Assembly (NCBI GenBank): GCA_021820845.1
Contig: JAKADC010000001.1
Span: 186,001 to 250,000 of the forward strand
Length of the DNA: 64,000 nt
Direction: 5' to 3'
DNA from: Pseudomonadota bacterium
GTDB taxonomy: Bacteria; Pseudomonadota; Gammaproteobacteria; Burkholderiales; Thiobacillaceae
Shown: piece by piece, positions 18,856-28,000 of the stretch
Numbering within the stretch: position 1 is the first letter of the stretch
Layout: every line of letters begins with the position of its first letter
Translations under genes and position numbers: made by a program
Notes under the pieces: model-generated
The model's database searches: none
Told to the model about the DNA's origin: nothing
The model's input: only the letters and a program-made list of their open reading frames with translations

Positions 18856-21141
18856 TCAGTCTTCGGACGGTTGTGCCACTGCAGCCATGAGCGGCGCCGT
18901 CTGGGTACGTTTTCCTCCCGTCAGGAGCTTGACGGCGAAGACGGCCAGGAAGAACACGCCGATGGAGAACACGACGTCACCCGGCACGCGGAGCCAGACG
19001 AGCGACTCCATGAGCGTCGAGTGGACCACTTCGGGCGACCGGGCGAACCAGACGCCGTGGGTGATGCTGGCCCAGGCCTGGTAGATGCCGGCCGGCACCA
19101 GCGACATGAACACCATCATGGCCAGGCCGATGTTGAGCGCCCAGAACATCGGCTTCAGCAGCGCGTCGGACCATGCGAGGCGATCGGTCAGGCCGCGCAG
19201 GCAGAACAGCATCAGGCCGATGCCCAGCATGCCGTACACACCGAACAGGGCGGCATGGCCGTGGGCCGCCGTCATGTTCATGCCCTGCATGAAGTACAGC
19301 GAGATGGGCGTGTTGATGGAGAAGCCCAGCAGGCCGGCGCCGACCACGTTCCAGAATCCAACCGCCATGAAGCTCAGGATCGCCCACTTGTACGACTGGA
19401 CCCAGGGCGCCGCTTGCGAACGCTTGTAATTGCGGTAGGCCTCGGTGCCGATCATGGCGAGCGGGACCACTTCCAGCGCGGAGAACATGGCGCCGATGGC
19501 GATCACGACGGTGGTGGTGCCGGTGAAGTACAGGTGATGCAGCGTGCCCAGGATGCCGCCGAACAGGAACACGATGGTCTCCAGCACGATCGCGCTGTGG
19601 GCGGTCGCGGCACGGATCAGGCCGAGGCGGGTGAACAGCAGGGCGATGACCGCGGTGGCGAACACTTCGAAGAAGCCCTCGACCCACAGATGGACGAGCC
19701 ACCAGCGCCAGTACTCGATCATCGAATAGTGGGTATGCTGACCCCAGGCCAGGGACGTGGAGTAGAAGCCGCCGATGCAGACCGCGGACAGGAAGACCAT
19801 GGCGATCAGGCCGCGGCTATCCGACGGCGTCTTCAGGGCGGGCCACAGACCGCGGCCGAGCAGCAGGGCCCAGAACAGGAGGCCGATGAACAGCAGGATC
19901 TGCCAGACGCGGCCCATGCTGGTGAATTCCAGGCCCTGGTTGCCGAGCCAGAAGCTGAAGCTCGTTCCGATGTTTTCGAGCGAACCGACCCAGCCCGTGA
20001 TCGTGGAACCCACCACGATGAACAGCAGGGCATAGAACAGCACGTTCACGCCGAGCTTCTGGAACCGCGGCTCATGACCGGAGATGGCCGGCGCGATATA
20101 GAGGCCGGTGGCGAGCCAGGCGGTCGCGATCCACAGGACGGCGAACTGCGTATGAATCGTGCGGCTGATCGTGAACGGCAGGATTTCGGCGATGGGAATG
20201 CCGAAGAAGCTGTTGCCTTCGACCGCGTAGTGCGCGGTCAGGATGCCCATCCCCACCTGCGCGAGGATCAGGCCGATGACCACGAAGAAGTACTTCTTCG
20301 TCGCCTTCATCGAGGGCGTGGGCTTCAGGTCGAAGAGCGGATCGGACTTGGGTGGAACCGGGTCGTCTTCTTCCTTGTGCTTGCTGTGGTAGAAGATCAT
20401 GCCGGCGATGCCGGCGATCATCAGGATCACGCTGGCGATCGACCAGATGCCGATGGCTGCGGTGGGCGTGTTGTCGACCAGCGGCTCGTGCGGCCAGTTG
20501 TTCGTGTAGCTGAGGTCGGTTTCGCCGGGACGATCGGTTGCGGCCGCCCAGGCGCTCCAGAAGAAGAAGGCGGTCAGCGCCTGACGGTCGGACGGCCTGC
20601 GCAGCGAATCGGTCGCCATCGCATACTGCGTGCGCAGGGCGTCAAACGCCTTGTCGTCTCCGAACAGGCCGCGGTAGTGCGCTTCCACCTGGCGGATCGC
20701 CGTGGCGCGGTCGTTCGACACGGTAACCGTGCCGCTGGCCGCGTCGTAGGTGTTGTGCCGCATTTCAGGCTTCAGCAGGGCGTTCACCTGCGCCTGCTGG
20801 CTCGCATTCAGTTGTGCGAATGGCATCCCATAATCCCGTTGCGCCCAGATTTCGCGCACCGCCAGCGCTTCCCGGTGCAGCCAGTCGGCCGACCAGTCCG
20901 GCGCCAGATAGCTGCCGTGGCCCCAGACCGTGCCCATCTGCTGTCCGCCCGCGGACAGCCAGGCCTCCTGGCCCTTCTGGATATCGTCGGCGGTGAACAG
21001 CACATCGCCGTTCGCGCTGACTACTTTCTTCGGTATCGGCGGGGCCTTGAGGTAAATATCCGTGCCGACCCATCCGAGTGCGGCGAATGACAGCACACAG
21101 ATGATGGCCAGCCAGGTCCAGAGCTTGCGTGTGGCGTGCAT
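18856..21141 (-). CDS. norB: Quinol-dependent nitric oxide reductase qNorB
   Basis: Single-subunit NO reductase of the inner membrane, reducing 2 NO to N2O with electrons from quinol. The 761-residue length, the N-terminal membrane helix plus ~200-residue periplasmic domain without a CxxCH motif, and about 12 further helices are diagnostic of qNOR rather than cNOR. The haem-copper-oxidase core shows HTQFAVLWIATAWLATG, HTHYSMIEYWRWWLVHLWVEGFFEVF and GTLHHLYFTGTTTV, containing the expected His ligands and FeB-site Glu, and HGHAALFGVYG. The frame extends 13 codons upstream, but MHATRKLWTWL has an AGGAAA ribosome site and typical start. Divergent nsrR and a candidate operator suggest NO-induced derepression. 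Confidence 0.96.
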   Translation of the reverse strand: MHATRKLWTWLAIICVLSFAALGWVGTDIYLKAPPIPKKVVSANGDVLFTADDIQKGQEAWLSAGGQQMGTVWGHGSYLAPDWSADWLHREALAVREIWAQRDYGMPFAQLNASQQAQVNALLKPEMRHNTYDAASGTVTVSNDRATAIRQVEAHYRGLFGDDKAFDALRTQYAMATDSLRRPSDRQALTAFFFWSAWAAATDRPGETDLSYTNNWPHEPLVDNTPTAAIGIWSIASVILMIAGIAGMIFYHSKHKEEDDPVPPKSDPLFDLKPTPSMKATKKYFFVVIGLILAQVGMGILTAHYAVEGNSFFGIPIAEILPFTISRTIHTQFAVLWIATAWLATGLYIAPAISGHEPRFQKLGVNVLFYALLFIVVGSTITGWVGSLENIGTSFSFWLGNQGLEFTSMGRVWQILLFIGLLFWALLLGRGLWPALKTPSDSRGLIAMVFLSAVCIGGFYSTSLAWGQHTHYSMIEYWRWWLVHLWVEGFFEVFATAVIALLFTRLGLIRAATAHSAIVLETIVFLFGGILGTLHHLYFTGTTTVVIAIGAMFSALEVVPLAMIGTEAYRNYKRSQAAPWVQSYKWAILSFMAVGFWNVVGAGLLGFSINTPISLYFMQGMNMTAAHGHAALFGVYGMLGIGLMLFCLRGLTDRLAWSDALLKPMFWALNIGLAMMVFMSLVPAGIYQAWASITHGVWFARSPEVVHSTLMESLVWLRVPGDVVFSIGVFFLAVFAVKLLTGGKRTQTAPLMAAVAQPSED

Positions 21142-21201
21142 GGCAAATTTCCTTTCTTGGGAAGGGGCTAAAAAGAACAACGGGATTGCTAAAGCGGTAT
21201 A

Positions 21202-21226
21202 TTACATACATGATTACAGTATGCAA
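21202..21226. promoter_or_regulatory. Candidate NsrR operator upstream of norB
   Basis: Imperfect inverted repeat TTACATAC-N9-GTATGCAA in an AT-rich patch about 60-85 bases upstream of the norB ATG, in the gap shared with divergent nsrR. Its A/T-rich dyad form and position suit an Rrf2-type operator. No binding data; assignment is inferred from position. Confidence 0.45.
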
Positions 21227-21372
21227 ATAAAAATATCTTGAGGTCGTTTATCTGAGGCATTCATGCAACATTGGGCTGTCCCGGCTGTCAGGACGTGAAC
21301 CGATATAATTTGTGCATGATTTGTCGCGTACGGACCGCCCGATAGCGGATTTACTTAGCACAGGACGTTGCC

Positions 21373-21849
21373 ATGAGACTGACCGCCTATACCGACTACG
21401 CGCTACGCACGCTGATCTATCTCGCCACCCACCGCGACAGGCTGGTGACGATTTCGGAGATCGCCGACGTGCACGGGATCTCGAAAAACCATCTGATGAA
21501 GGTGGTGCACCAGCTCGGGCTGACCGGCATGGTCGAGACGGTGCGCGGCCGCAACGGCGGCCTGCTTCTGAAGCGCGAGCCGGTCGACATCAACATTGGC
21601 ACGGTCGTGCGCAACACTGAGACCGATTTCAACATGGCCGAGTGCTTCGATCCCTCCGGAAACCAGTGCCTCTATTCGCCGGCGTGCGCGCTCAAGGACG
21701 TGCTGCAAACCGCGACCACCGCGTATCTCGGCGAGCTGGACAAGGTGACGCTGGCCTCGCTGGTCGGGGAGCCCCGCCCCGACAAGAAGAAAGCCTTATC
21801 GCCGATACGGGTGCATCCGCGCACCAGGAAGGAACCGACGGCCGCGTGA
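21373..21849 (+). CDS. nsrR: NO-sensing Rrf2-family repressor NsrR
   Basis: A 158-residue transcription regulator. It opens MRLTAYTDYALRTLIYLATH, the Rrf2 winged-helix start, with the recognition region HGISKNHLMKVVHQL and wing VRGRNGGLLL. Three cysteines at 91, 99 and 105 (CFDPSGNQC and YSPAC) are placed as the Fe-S ligands of NsrR. The cluster is destroyed by NO, relieving repression. Being divergent from qNorB is the expected context. The C-terminus carries a basic Lys/Arg/Pro tail beyond the core. IscR is less likely because of the cysteine spacing and neighbours. Confidence 0.92.
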   Translation: MRLTAYTDYALRTLIYLATHRDRLVTISEIADVHGISKNHLMKVVHQLGLTGMVETVRGRNGGLLLKREPVDINIGTVVRNTETDFNMAECFDPSGNQCLYSPACALKDVLQTATTAYLGELDKVTLASLVGEPRPDKKKALSPIRVHPRTRKEPTAA

Positions 21850-21877
21850 CGCCGCGGCAGGTCCGGATTCTCGCGGC

Positions 21878-22885
21878 TCAGCCGGCGGCTTCGCCGATTC
21901 CGCCCTTGCCGCTCGCCCAGAAATCGTAGCCCTTGCTCAGGAACTCGTCCCACGGCAGGTAATGCGAGCCGTCGCACGAGAACGTGAGGCCGACCATGCC
22001 GTTGAAGATGTTGAGCGATCCCGCGCGCAGATAGAAGGTCTCGTCCATGAAGCGGAGCGCGCGCAGGCTGTCGAGAACCGGCCGGATCTTGTCCTTGGGG
22101 ACGACCGCATCCGGCGGATAGGGATGGCGCGGGTAGATCAGGCAGGTGTCCGGGTCGGTCAGGGCGTGGATGTCGAGCAGCCGGTAGCGATAGGGATCGT
22201 CGACCAGCCAGACCGTCGCGCGGCTGCTGGAAAAATGCAGCTTGCCGTGGAAGATGCCGCGCTCGGCCATGAGTTCTTCCATCACGCCGAGCACGGTGTC
22301 GAGGTTGAGGTCCATCTGGCTGTCGCTGCGGGTCTGATGGAATACCGCGCCACGGATCGCGGGGTCGCCCTTGATCTGCCGCCAGTAGGTGGGCTCGTCG
22401 TACAGCTTGGCGGTGATCGGCAGGTCGCGCAGGTCGAAATCGGCGCCGACGAAGCCCAGCACCCGGCCCTCTTCGTCGCGCACGATCTGGATCGCGGTGA
22501 GCGATGGCCGCTTGGCGCGCAGGCTGATGTAGGCCTGCGACAGCAGGAAACCCTGGTTCGGCACCGCTTCGTTCATGTAGGGCCGGTCGAACCGGTCGCG
22601 GCCGTAGTCGGTCTCGATCAGGCCTTCATGGCTGATGTTGTCGGAGACCTGGATCGCCCGCGTGTCGAGCGCGTACATGTACTTGCACGCCGGCAGCGCG
22701 TTCAGCGCGTGCGTCAGCGCGGCGTTGAGCCCGGCGCGGTTCGGCCACACCCGGCTGCACGCCTCGGCGGCGAGCGCCAGCGGCTCGCGCAGCAGGTTGG
22801 CCAGCATCTCGCGCTGGTGGGCGACGCTCTCCGCGAGCGTGGTGGGCGCCGGCTTGGGCGCGAGATTCTGGATGGCGAAGTGCAT
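21878..22885 (-). CDS. Soluble PDC/Cache-type sensor-domain protein
   Basis: A 335-residue cytoplasmic-looking protein with no membrane segment. Residues ~30-160 resemble a PDC/Cache ligand-binding fold: NALPACKYMYALDTRAIQVSDN, DRFDRPYMNEA and GFVGADFDLRDLPI are the kind of sequence seen in dCACHE sensors. The remainder (TCLIYPRHPYPPDAVVPKDKIRPVLDSLRALRFMDETFYLR) is conserved-looking but not recognised. There is no kinase, GGDEF or methyl-accepting output domain. The start overlaps the stop of the upstream HAD gene, so the two are probably cotranscribed. Ligand and role unknown. Confidence 0.65.
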   Translation of the reverse strand: MHFAIQNLAPKPAPTTLAESVAHQREMLANLLREPLALAAEACSRVWPNRAGLNAALTHALNALPACKYMYALDTRAIQVSDNISHEGLIETDYGRDRFDRPYMNEAVPNQGFLLSQAYISLRAKRPSLTAIQIVRDEEGRVLGFVGADFDLRDLPITAKLYDEPTYWRQIKGDPAIRGAVFHQTRSDSQMDLNLDTVLGVMEELMAERGIFHGKLHFSSSRATVWLVDDPYRYRLLDIHALTDPDTCLIYPRHPYPPDAVVPKDKIRPVLDSLRALRFMDETFYLRAGSLNIFNGMVGLTFSCDGSHYLPWDEFLSKGYDFWASGKGGIGEAAG

Positions 22886-23571
22886 CAGCGGCTTCCTTCC
22901 TCGGCGGGTTCGCGCAGCGAGATGACTTGCCAGTTCCTGGCCTCGGCGTGCGCGCGCAAGATGGGATCGGGGTCGACGGCGATCGGATGCCGGACTTTTT
23001 CCAGCAGCGGCAGGTCGTTGTGCGAGTCGCTGTAGAACCAGCTCGTGCCGAGCTGATCCAGGCGGGTGCCGTGCGCTTCCAGGAAGCGTTCGAGACGGAC
23101 GACCTTGCCTTCGCGGAAGCACGGCACGCCGGCGACCCGGCCGGTGAAGCGGCCGTCGATTTCCTCGGGCTCGGTCGCGATCAGATTCGGAATGCCGAAA
23201 GCCGCGGCGATCGGCCGGGTCACGAAGCTGTTGGTGGCCGTGATGACGGCGACCAGATCGCCGTCGTTCCGGTGTCTGTCGACGAGATCGCGCGCCGCCT
23301 GGGTGATCATCGGCCTGACGCGCGTTTCCATGTATTCGGCATGCCAGGCGTCGAGCTGTTCGCGCGTGTGGGTCGCGAGCGGGTGCAGGGCAAAGGCAAG
23401 GAAGGCGTAGATGTCGAGCCGGCCGGCCTTGTAGTCCTCGTAGAAGGCGCGGTTCTTCGCTTCGTAGTCCGGGCCGTCGACGACGCCCTTGGCGATGAGG
23501 AACTGCCCCCACTCGTAGTCGGAGTCGCCCGCAAGCAGGGTGTTGTCGAGATCGAAAAGGACGAGATTCAT
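22885..23571 (-). CDS. HAD-superfamily IB phosphatase (SerB-like)
   Basis: A 228-residue hydrolase with the HAD motifs FDLDNTLL (nucleophile Asp and acid/base Asp), ITATNSF (motif II Thr/Ser), a Lys in GKVVRLERF and SDSHNDLPLL (motif IV acidic residues). The IB subfamily includes phosphoserine phosphatase and phospho-sugar/lipid phosphatases; the long cap insertion (DYKAGRLDIYAFLAFALHP) fits the group often annotated as HAD-IB. The substrate cannot be assigned. It overlaps the sensor-domain gene by one base. Confidence 0.85.
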   Translation of the reverse strand: MNLVLFDLDNTLLAGDSDYEWGQFLIAKGVVDGPDYEAKNRAFYEDYKAGRLDIYAFLAFALHPLATHTREQLDAWHAEYMETRVRPMITQAARDLVDRHRNDGDLVAVITATNSFVTRPIAAAFGIPNLIATEPEEIDGRFTGRVAGVPCFREGKVVRLERFLEAHGTRLDQLGTSWFYSDSHNDLPLLEKVRHPIAVDPDPILRAHAEARNWQVISLREPAEEGSR

Positions 23572-23622
23572 CGGGGCAGCCTAAGGGAATCAGGTTACAG
23601 AAAATCGGCGCGTCGACGCGTC

Positions 23623-24300
23623 CTACCCGCGCAGCGCCTGCCCGCGGTCGAGCCAGAACTCGCGCAGTTCGTAGGCGCCCCAGAGGGCGAGCGCGACGTG
23701 GTCTTCGCGGCGCACGCTGCGCTCTTCGGGCGTCAGCTCGTGCAGCGGCGCGGCCAGCACGTAGAACGGGTCGAGCACCTCGTCGACGAAGGCTTCGTCC
23801 TTGCTGTCCGCGGGCAGCCGCCAGTCGTCCTCCCAGTGCTCCACCGCCAGCAGGAAGCCGGCGGCCCACAACTGTGCGTAGGGCGGGATGCCCGCCGCCT
23901 TCAGTTGCCGGGCCTCGTCCGGCGGCAACTCCGCGAGAAGGCCGTTCCAGTCGAGGATCAGCGGCGACAGCGCCCGGGGGTCGGTGAGGTCTTCGATCGG
24001 CGCGGCCAGCGCGCGCGCGATCTCGTTGCGGCGGCGCTCGAACAGCGCCAGAAAGCGCGCCGCGTCCGCGTCGTCGTCGAATGCCGTCGCCAGCCCGTCG
24101 TCGCGGTCGAGCAGCACCGGAAAGTATTCCTCGGGCGGAATGGCGCGCGGCCCGCAGAGCAGCGCGGTCACGAAGCCGTCGAGGCCCTCGAGCGACACCG
24201 GCACGTCGGTGCGCTCGTCGATGATGTCGACGAGGTCGGCCAGGGCGTCGATCTCGTCGTCGCTGAGCGGGGCGTTCGGGGAGCGGGATGGGGAGGACAT
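23623..24300 (-). CDS. UPF0149/YecA-like protein
   Basis: A 225-residue acidic protein. LSDDEIDALADLVDI, then VSLEGLDGFVTALLCGPRAIPPEEYFPVLL, is the characteristic UPF0149 (YgfB/YecA) N-terminal region. The usual C-terminal SEC-C zinc motif is absent. The start at MSSPSRSP is preferred over one 17 codons upstream because the extra residues overlap the divergent gene's promoter. Function unknown; the family is cytoplasmic. Confidence 0.75.
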   Translation of the reverse strand: MSSPSRSPNAPLSDDEIDALADLVDIIDERTDVPVSLEGLDGFVTALLCGPRAIPPEEYFPVLLDRDDGLATAFDDDADAARFLALFERRRNEIARALAAPIEDLTDPRALSPLILDWNGLLAELPPDEARQLKAAGIPPYAQLWAAGFLLAVEHWEDDWRLPADSKDEAFVDEVLDPFYVLAAPLHELTPEERSVRREDHVALALWGAYELREFWLDRGQALRG

Positions 24301-24351
24301 GTCGGAGCCTCGATCTAAGGGCGCGGACCGCGCATCGCGTAAAATTGGCAT

Positions 24352-25032
24352 ATGAATTTTACCGCGCTGGGCTTGCCGGCATCACTGTTGCCCGCATCCT
24401 TTTCTCTTGCCGGCTGGCTGGGCCTTGCCTTTCTGTTCTGGCGCTGGCTGATGTCCGGCGACTGGCGACGGCTGGGCGACCAGAAGGCGCTCAACCTATT
24501 TCTCGGCGCCACGGTGGCCGTGCTGGCGCTGTGGCAGATCCATGCGGGCGTGAGGCCGGGGCTGGCCTTCCATCTCTACGGACTGGCGGGGCTGACGCTG
24601 ATGTTCGGCTTCTGGCGCGCCACCTTCGCCGGGGTGCTGATCCTGCTGGCGAATGCGGCTTTCGGGCACGCGAGCTGGTCGGCGCTGGGCATCGACGCGC
24701 TGCTGATGGCGGCGCTGCCCGCGGCGGTGAGCTGGCGCATCTACCGCTTCATCGGCCGCCGTCTCCCGAATCACTTCTTCATCTACGTCCTCGGCAACGG
24801 TTTTTTCGGCGCGGCCTTGTCGGTGGTGGCGATCGGGCTCGCGACCACGGCGCTGATGGTGTTCGCCGGCGCGTATTCGCTGGATTACCTGCTGGGCCAA
24901 TACACGCCGTATGCCCTGCTGCTCAGTTGGGGCGAGGCGTTCTCGACCGGCATGGCGGTGACGATGATGGCGGTGTACCGCCCGGCCTGGCTCGAAACCT
25001 TCGATGACACCAAATACATCCAGAACAAGTAG
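24352..25032 (+). CDS. Polytopic membrane protein (CbiM-like/COG3235 type)
   Basis: A 226-residue protein with about six hydrophobic helices (LGLAFLFWRWLM, LGATVAVLALWQIH, ATFAGVLILLANAAFG, ALLMAALPAAVSWRIYRF, FFGAALSVVAIGLATTALMVF and AFSTGMAVTMMAVYRP). HFFIYVLGNGFFGAALS and the C-terminal MTMMAVYRPAWLETFDD resemble the energy-coupling-factor permease-like COG3235 group. Transport substrate unknown. It overlaps the start of hrpA by 29 bases, if hrpA begins at 25004. Confidence 0.65.
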   Translation: MNFTALGLPASLLPASFSLAGWLGLAFLFWRWLMSGDWRRLGDQKALNLFLGATVAVLALWQIHAGVRPGLAFHLYGLAGLTLMFGFWRATFAGVLILLANAAFGHASWSALGIDALLMAALPAAVSWRIYRFIGRRLPNHFFIYVLGNGFFGAALSVVAIGLATTALMVFAGAYSLDYLLGQYTPYALLLSWGEAFSTGMAVTMMAVYRPAWLETFDDTKYIQNK

Positions 25033-28000
25033 TCCCTTGCCGATCCAGTACCCCGACCTGCCGGTTTCCGCGCGCCGCGAAGACATCCTCGCGGCGCTGA
25101 AAAAGCATCGCGTGCTCATCCTGTGCGGCGAGACCGGCTCGGGCAAGACCACGCAGATTCCGAAGATGTGCCTGGAGGCGGGCGTGCGGCCCGGCAAGCT
25201 GGTCGGCTGCACCCAGCCGCGCCGCATTGCCGCGCGCTCGGTGGCGGCGCGCATCGCGCAGGAACTGGGCTCGGAACTGGGCGCGCTCGTCGGCTACAAG
25301 GTGCGTTTCACCGACAAGGTGCGCCACGACACCGCGATCAAGGTGATGACCGACGGCATCCTGCTCGCCGAAAGCCAGGGCGACCCGCTGCTTTCGCGCT
25401 ACGACACGATCATCATCGACGAGGCGCACGAGCGCGGCCTCAACATCGATTTCCTGCTCGGCTATCTGAAGACGCTGCTGGAGATGCGCGCCGATCTCAG
25501 GGTCGTCATCACCTCCGCCACCATCGACGCCGAGCGCTTTTCCAGGCACTTCGGCGACGCGCCGGTGATCGAGGTATCGGGGCGGCTGTATCCGGTGGAG
25601 ATTCGATGGCGACCCGTAGAACGGAGCGAGCGGGATGCGCCCGGCAAGGGCGAGAAGAAGGACAAGGACGCACCCGACCTCATCGCCGCCATCCTCGACG
25701 CCACCGACGAACTGGCGCGGCTCGGTCCCGGCGACATCCTGGTGTTCCTGCCCGGCGAGCGCGAAATCCGTGACGCCGCCGAGGCGCTGAGAAAGCACCA
25801 TCCGCCGGGCACCGAGATCCTGCCGCTGTTCTCCCGGCTGTCGGTCGCCGAGCAGGATGCGATCTTCAGGCCGACCTCGGCGGCGCGCCGCATCGTGCTG
25901 GCGACCAACGTGGCGGAAACCTCGCTCACCGTGCCCGGCATCCGCTACGTGATCGACCCCGGCACCGCGCGCGTGAAGCGCTACTCCGCGCGCAACAAGG
26001 TCGAGCAGTTGCTGATCGAGAAGATTTCGCAGGCCTCGGCCAACCAGCGCGCCGGCCGCTGCGGGCGCGTCGCCGACGGCGTCTGCATCCGCCTCTACGA
26101 CGAGGCCGATTTCGCCAACCGGCCGCGCTTCACCGATCCCGAGCTGCTGCGCTCGTCGCTCGCCGGCGTGATCCTGCGGATGAAGTCGCTGGGGCTCGGC
26201 GACGTCGTGGGCTTTCCCTTCATCGATCCCCCGAGCAACCGGCTCGTCACCGACGGCTACCAACTCCTGGCCGAGCTGCATGCGCTCGACGAGCAGGGGC
26301 GCCTCACGCAGATCGGCAAGCAGCTTGCCAGGCTGCCGCTCGACCCGCGCATCGCCCGCATGCTGCTGGCGGCCGAGCAGCAGCGCTGCGTCGACGAAGT
26401 GCTGATCATCGCGAGCGCCCTGTCGGTGCAGGATCCGCGCGACCGCCCGATGGAGCGCGCGCAGGCCGCCGACGAGAAGCACAGGCTCTTCCAGGACGAG
26501 CGTTCCGATTTCGTGGGCTGGATCAAGCTGTGGCGCTGGTACGAGGAGCAGGTGCAGCACAAGAAGACCAACCGCCAGTTGCAGGTCCTGCTTACGGACC
26601 ATTTCCTGTCGCCGCGGAGGATGCGCGAGTGGCGCGACATCCACGGGCAGCTGCACGCGCAGGTCGCCGAGCTCGGACTGCGCGGAAACGACAAGCCAGC
26701 CGGCTACGACGCGATCCATCAGGCGCTCCTGACGGGGCTCCTCGGCAACATCGGCTTCAAGTCGGACGACGCGAAAGGCCGGCCGAAGCCGGGCGAAGGC
26801 AACTACCAGGGGGCGCGCGGGATCAAGCTGTCGATCCACCCCGGCTCGGCGCTGGCGAAGAAGGGGCCGAAGTGGATCATGGCCGCCGAGCTGACCGATA
26901 CCGGCCGCCTGCTCGCGCGCACCGTCGCCGAGGTGCGGCCGGAATGGATCGAGGCGGCGGGCCGCCATTTGCTCACGCGCATGCACATCGAGCCGCACTG
27001 GGAGAAGGACGGCGCGCGCGTGGTGGCGTTCGAGCGCGTGAGCCTGTACGGCATCACGCTGGTGCCGCGGCGCAAGATCCACTACGGTCCCGTCGACCCG
27101 GTGCTGTCGCGCGAGCTCTTCATCCGCGGCGCGCTCGTGGCGGGCGACTATGACACCCGGGCGCCATGGTTCGCGCACAACCGCGCGCTGATCAAGGAGA
27201 TCGAGGACCTCGAGCACAAGGCGCGCAAGTCCGGCGTGTGGCTCGACGAGGAACGCATCTTTCGGGTGTTCGACGCGCGCATCCCGGCCGGCCTGCACAA
27301 CGGTGCGGCGTTCGAGGCCTGGCGCGCCGAGGCCGAGGCCGCCGACCCGAAGGTGCTGTTCCTGCGTCGCGATGACATCCTCGGCGAGGGCCTCGGCGCC
27401 GACCACACGCTGTTTCCCGAGACGATGACGGTCGACGGCGTCGCGTGCAAGCTCAAGTACCGCTTCGAGCCCGGGCACCCGCTCGACGGCGTGACGCTCA
27501 GGCTGCCGCTGTATCTGCTCAACCGCATCGAGCCGGCGCAGCTCGACTGGCTCGTGCCCGGCCTGATCCGGGAAAAACTGACCGCGCTGCTGAAGTTCCT
27601 GCCCAAGGACCGCCGCCGTCCGCTGATCCCGCTGCCCGATACGGTGACGGCGTTTCTCGGCGCGGCGAAGCCGGGCGAGCGCGTTCTGACCGAGGCGCTC
27701 GCCGACTTCATCCGCCGCAAAACGGGCGCCGACGTCCACCCCGACGAATGGAAGGGCGAGCTTCCGGCGCACCTCAGGATGAATCTGAGCGTCGTCGACG
27801 ACAGCGGCCAGGAACTCGCCGGCGGGCGCGATCTCGCCGCGCTGCGCCAGCAGCTCGGCGGCGCGGCGCGCATCACCTACGGCGGCGGCGCGGAGGATAC
27901 CGAGTTCGAGCGCACGGGACTCGTCGAGTGGGATTTCGGCGACCTGCCGGCGCAGGTGAAATTCAGGCGCGGCGGGCGCGAGCTGACCGGTTATCCGGCG

